From Rathayibacter sp. VKM Ac-2856 (GTDB taxonomy: Bacteria; Actinomycetota; Actinomycetes; Actinomycetales; Microbacteriaceae): DNA of 64,000 nt. The stretch is taken from NCBI RefSeq assembly GCF_013205055.1, contig NZ_JABMLF010000001.1, forward strand, positions 1-64,000, read 5' to 3'. Within the stretch, counting starts at the first letter, position 1; each line of letters opens with the position of its first letter. Both the position numbers and the translations under genes were made by a program. The notes beneath the pieces are model-generated. The model was not told the origin of the DNA. It ran no database searches and worked only from the letters and a program-made list of their open reading frames with translations. Positions 60,851-64,000 of the stretch are shown one piece after another.

Positions 60851-61579
60851 TCAGGCCCGTCGGATCGGTGCGAGGCCGTTCCCGGCGGGGCGGTGCAGAT
60901 CGCGGATCAGCCGCGCGAGCAGGTCCGGCTTCTCGACCAGTGCCCCGTGGGTCGCGCGCGGGAGGATCGCGAACTCGCCGTCGGGAAGCGCCTCGAACAT
61001 CTCGACGAGGTGCTCGACACGCACCTCGTCGTCATCGCCGGCCACGACGAGCGCCGGCATCGCTAGCCGCGACAGGTCCGCGATGCTCAGCTGCGGGGCC
61101 ACCTCGTGCAGGGCAGCCGACTTCGCCACTACTACCGGCCAGTGATCGCGTCCATCGGGTGAGAGCTCCGTGTAGGCGTCGCGCATGAAGTCCGGCGGCT
61201 CGCCGCCGAGGACCCCGTCCCGCCAGCCCTCGTGATGGAACACCCCGGCGCCGACCACCAGGCTCCGCACCAGCTCCGGCCGCCGCAACGCCAACTGCAG
61301 CCCGACGATCGCACCGTCGCTCCAGCCGACTACGTGAGCGGAGTCGACGCGCAGCTCGTCGAGCACCCCGGCGACGACGTCGGCCATCTCCTCGAAACTC
61401 CAGGGCCCAGCCGAATCGGTGCACCTTCCGTGGCCGGGGCGGTCGATCAGGATCCGGCGGTAGTCGCGAAACTCAGCGAGCAGTGGCTCCATCGCCCGCG
61501 AATCGGTGCCACCTGGATGCAGAGCGACGAGCGGATCGCCGTCGCCCGAGACCGAGGACCACACTGCCGTGTTCGTCAT
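60851..61579 (-). CDS. Alpha/beta fold hydrolase
   Basis: A 242-residue serine hydrolase. The nucleophile elbow is GWSDG with Ser87, the acid lies in GDDDE at residues 181-185, and His211 is in RATHGALVEKP. HPGGTDSRAM near residue 21 is the oxyanion HxGG region. The ATG at 61579 is chosen because the family N-terminus (TAVWSSVSGDGDPLVALHPG) begins there. It probably hydrolyses an ester or lactone in the cytoplasm. It lies just outside the decayed island, and the native GC content returns here. Confidence 0.88.
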   Translation of the reverse strand: MTNTAVWSSVSGDGDPLVALHPGGTDSRAMEPLLAEFRDYRRILIDRPGHGRCTDSAGPWSFEEMADVVAGVLDELRVDSAHVVGWSDGAIVGLQLALRRPELVRSLVVGAGVFHHEGWRDGVLGGEPPDFMRDAYTELSPDGRDHWPVVVAKSAALHEVAPQLSIADLSRLAMPALVVAGDDDEVRVEHLVEMFEALPDGEFAILPRATHGALVEKPDLLARLIRDLHRPAGNGLAPIRRA

Positions 61580-61929
61580 GCCGTCACGGTCCGCCCCTCC
61601 GAAGCACCGCGTGCCACCCGAGGGGGCGTCCCGCCACACGATCCCGCCGGTGGTGGCTCGGCGGAGGAACCACAGCCCTCGCCCTGTTCGCCGGCACCGC
61701 GACCGCCGCCGCCACAGCGCTCCTTCCCCTCCCCGGAGCGACAGAGATCACCACGATCAGCACCACGACCACCGGCACGATCGCGTCGTCGGCGACGGCG
61801 GCGGAGGCGACGGCGGTCAGCAGGAGGGCTCCTGCGGCGGCGGCCGCGCAGCGGGCGGTGAGGCGGGTGTTCTCATGGCGGGTTCTCCTCTGTCGGGACG
61901 GGTCGGATGACGGGTGCGGGTGCGGAGGG
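61580..61929. other. Gap with a possible frameshifted small secreted ORF
   Basis: About 350 bp between two minus-strand genes. At 61876 an ATG with GAGGAG upstream opens a frame of only 19 codons. One base out of frame, the same stretch encodes NTRLTARCAAAAAGALLLTA followed by VASAAVADD, a textbook signal peptide, and continues to about 61584 in a hydrophobic, low-complexity way. This may be a broken small secreted protein or coincidence in GC-rich DNA. Confidence 0.3.
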
Positions 61930-63738
61930 TCAGCCGCAGCTGGTGGCGGGGTAGGCGGCGCGGACGGTCGTCGTCGCGGGGGCGCCGTCGATCGTGGCGG
62001 TGGCGACGACCTCGACCGCTCCGGCGGGGATCGAGACGGCGCGGGTGCTGAAGGCGTGCGAGGCGGTGCGGCCGGGGGCGAGGGGGGCGAAGGTCTTCGT
62101 GCCGAAGGCCGAGCCGGCGGTCAATGCGACGGGGACCGCGTCGGCGTTGCGGGCCTGGACGGTGACGACGGCCTTGCCGCCGAGGCAGCGGGTGGCGGCG
62201 GTGGCCGTGACGGCGACCGCGGGGGCGGCGGTCTGGCTGAGGGCGACCTGGTCGAGGGTCCAGAAGGCGCTGTTCTGGCCGGTGTAGCGGAAGCGGAACT
62301 TGGCGGTGCGGGCGCCGGCCGGAACGTCGATCCGGAGCGACTCGTTCGCGTTGGTGTTCGCGGTGTAGCTCTTCACGGCGACGGGGGCGGCTCCGTCGAA
62401 GGAGACGGAGACCACGGCGCTCTGCGGGCCGTCGATGACGTAGTCGGTGGCGTAGGAGAGGGTCGCGGTGGCGCTGCCGTTCAGCGGATAGGCCGGGCTG
62501 ATCAGGGTGGAGTCGAACTGGCCGGCCGCGTGGGACTTGTCGTCCCACTCGTCGGAGTCCGCCACGGCGAAGACGTCGCGGGCGCGGACGTTGGTCTCGC
62601 GCTTCTGCCCGGGCTCGACGGCGGTGAAGAAGGAGTCGGTGGCGAAGGACCAGCCGGACCACTCCCGGACGCCGCCGGCCGGCATCGCCGAGTCGTCGAT
62701 CCGCCAGCCCTCGGGTGCGGTGCGGGTCCAGCCGAGCAGGCCCGCGGCCGGGCGGGTCTCGTCCAAGCGCGGCTGCAGGGCGGGGCGCAGGGTGTCGAAG
62801 GCGTCGGTCGAGGGCGCGCCGAGGGCGATCCCGTCGAGCGTCCAGGCGGGGTCGTTCGCGAGGCCGTTGACGGCGAGGACGCTGGGGGCGATGTCGACGA
62901 TCTTCACGTCGTTCCGCACGGAGCCCGCAGCGATGCCGGGGCCGGACGCGATGACGAAGACCTTCCTCTCGGCGAGGGTGTTGCCGCCGTGGCCGCCGGT
63001 GGGGGTGTGGCCGTGGTCCGCGGTGACGAGGATCGTCCACTGCTCGCTCGCGTAGCTCGGGCGGGCGCGGACGGCGGCGATCATCTCGCCGAGCTGGGAG
63101 TCGGCGCGGGCCAGGGCCTCGGCGTAGGCCGCTCCGTTCGTGCCGACCGAGTGCCCGGCGCCGTCGACCTCGTCGAGGTGGACGAAGGTGTTGTCGGGGT
63201 TCCCGTTCGCCAGGTAGTCGACGGCGGTGGCGGTGGTCTGCGCGTCGCCGCCGCCCGTCCGGCGGACGTCGACGGCCGGGCCGAAGATCGTCTCGGCGAC
63301 GGGCGACCAGGTCGCGACGACGAGGCTCGAGCGGGACGGGTCGGCGGCTTCGATGCGGCTGAGGTAGTCCGGGTACTGCCCGAAGCGCGGCGCGGTGAAC
63401 GCGTTGTGCACGACGCCGTGCTTGTCGGGCCAGGCGCCGGTGGCGATGGTCGACCAGCCGGGGCCGGAGACGGTGCCCGACATCGGTGCGGCATAGAGGT
63501 TCGCGGTCGAGGTGAGGCCCTCGGCGCGGAGCGAGTCGAGCGCGGGCATGTCGGCCGCGTCGAGCTGGTCGAAGGACGCGCCGTCGATGCCGACGACGAG
63601 GGTCTTCGCGGTGCGGGTGCCGGAGGGCAGGCCGTCGTACGCGGTGGCGGCGGCGGTGGCGGACGGCGCTGCGAGCAGGAGGCCGCCGATCACCGCCGAG
63701 ACGCAGGCGGCGCCGAGGGCGCGGAGGGGCAGGGACAT
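61930..63738 (-). CDS. Secreted type I phosphodiesterase/nucleotide pyrophosphatase-like enzyme
   Basis: A 602-residue exported protein; the Sec signal ends near ATA at residue 30. The alkaline-phosphatase superfamily core follows: metal-binding Asp in LVVGIDGASFD, the nucleophile region SGPGWSTIATGAWPDKHGV, DEVDGAGHSVG, and metal ligands in TADHGHTPTGGHGG. Residues 370-510 are a beta-sandwich (AVADSDEWDDKSHAAGQFDS to FWTLDQVALSQ). The last 87 residues (from TRCLGGK to ATSCG) are the cysteine-bounded domain shared with the proteins at 35593 and 38298. ATG 63738 has GGAG at 7 bp. It probably cleaves phosphodiesters or nucleotides outside the cell. Confidence 0.88.
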   Translation of the reverse strand: MSLPLRALGAACVSAVIGGLLLAAPSATAAATAYDGLPSGTRTAKTLVVGIDGASFDQLDAADMPALDSLRAEGLTSTANLYAAPMSGTVSGPGWSTIATGAWPDKHGVVHNAFTAPRFGQYPDYLSRIEAADPSRSSLVVATWSPVAETIFGPAVDVRRTGGGDAQTTATAVDYLANGNPDNTFVHLDEVDGAGHSVGTNGAAYAEALARADSQLGEMIAAVRARPSYASEQWTILVTADHGHTPTGGHGGNTLAERKVFVIASGPGIAAGSVRNDVKIVDIAPSVLAVNGLANDPAWTLDGIALGAPSTDAFDTLRPALQPRLDETRPAAGLLGWTRTAPEGWRIDDSAMPAGGVREWSGWSFATDSFFTAVEPGQKRETNVRARDVFAVADSDEWDDKSHAAGQFDSTLISPAYPLNGSATATLSYATDYVIDGPQSAVVSVSFDGAAPVAVKSYTANTNANESLRIDVPAGARTAKFRFRYTGQNSAFWTLDQVALSQTAAPAVAVTATAATRCLGGKAVVTVQARNADAVPVALTAGSAFGTKTFAPLAPGRTASHAFSTRAVSIPAGAVEVVATATIDGAPATTTVRAAYPATSCG

Positions 63739-64000
63739 CGTCGACTCCAGAGGGGTGTGGCGGGCGGAGATGCGCGGGCAGAGGTTCGAGGCGGAGCGCC
63801 GAGGCGACCGCGCGCCGCCAGACTGCCGAGATATCTACCCATCAGGAAGCCGAGAAGAAACATATGCAGACACGTTCAGCGGCTGTTCATCCGGGCCCGG
63901 ACGGGCGGGCCGGCCTCGGACAGGGGCGGGTGAACGGTTGCGCGGGGGTCGCGGACGGCCGCCGCGCGTGCGGTACCGTCGTCCCGATAGCGCCTAGGGT
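63739..64000. other. Right-hand flank, promoter region of the phosphodiesterase
   Basis: 262 bp. An AT-richer block at 63829-63860 (GATATCTACCCATCAGGAAG) is a plausible promoter for the minus-strand gene. No gene or strong repeat is visible before the window ends. Confidence 0.4.

Noticed and set aside
1-64000. CRISPR arrays, tRNA or rRNA genes, transposases and complete insertion sequences
   Set aside because: I saw no regularly spaced direct repeats, no cloverleaf with CCA end or rRNA-like sequence, and no transposase or integrase motifs on either strand. The island at 57-60.7 kb contains only remnants.

Overview
The window is high-GC DNA with dense, short-spaced genes, frequent ATGA/GTGA overlaps, Tat signal peptides and many LacI, TetR, IclR and MarR regulators. 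Together with a rich set of plant-polysaccharide and rhamnoside hydrolases, this suggests an actinobacterium, most likely a plant- or soil-associated member of the Microbacteriaceae. That placement is inferred from gene families and base composition; no rRNA, tRNA or other marker gene is present. About 40 intact protein genes and several broken ones can be supported.

Layout. 0.2-3.6 kb: a sugar-acid catabolic operon (FAH-family hydrolase, zinc alcohol dehydrogenase, SDR) facing an IclR regulator. 3.8-7.7 kb: a GH35/DUF5597-like hydrolase, a ketopantoate-reductase-like enzyme and an NAD(P)-binding enzyme with its HxlR regulator. 7.9-13.6 kb: an MFS transporter, a PLP-dependent cysteine-synthase-like enzyme preceded by a 35-codon ORF, an Lrp/AsnC regulator, a CocE/NonD (S15) hydrolase and a TetR regulator; three of these promoters share a sequence motif. 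14-17 kb: a GH106-type alpha-L-rhamnosidase. 17-21 kb: a divergent redox cluster (FMO-like and MarR against LLM flavin oxidoreductase and an F420-reductase-like protein) around two phased palindromes, then a small membrane protein.

21.2-33.4 kb: a glycoside-use operon (LacI, GH2, a frameshifted GH3, MFS, GH1, SDR, GH78 alpha-L-rhamnosidase). The two rhamnosidases and the FAH/SDR operon at the left end fit release of L-rhamnose and its non-phosphorylative oxidation. 33.6-53.5 kb: a secreted-hydrolase region with a small zincin, a PLP C-S lyase, a beta-propeller protein, a WxL-like surface protein, a 1648-residue multidomain glycosidase, a GH127 beta-L-arabinofuranosidase, an ABC sugar importer, a second LacI regulator and a DUF5695-like hydrolase. 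A 16-bp palindrome in several of these promoters marks a probable local LacI regulon.

53.8-56.8 kb: a DHA2-type MFS efflux pump flanked by two TetR regulators. 56.9-60.8 kb: a decayed island with a visibly lower-GC section, holding a nuclease-like gene split by an amber codon, a mobile-element-like remnant, one intact gene of unknown function and a lipoprotein-family fragment. 60.8-63.7 kb: an alpha/beta hydrolase and a secreted phosphodiesterase.

The most unusual signals are a cysteine-bounded C-terminal domain of about 85 residues shared by three otherwise unrelated secreted enzymes, a small helical domain shared by the SDR and the GH78 of one operon, the LacI regulon palindromes, and the broken genes of the island.
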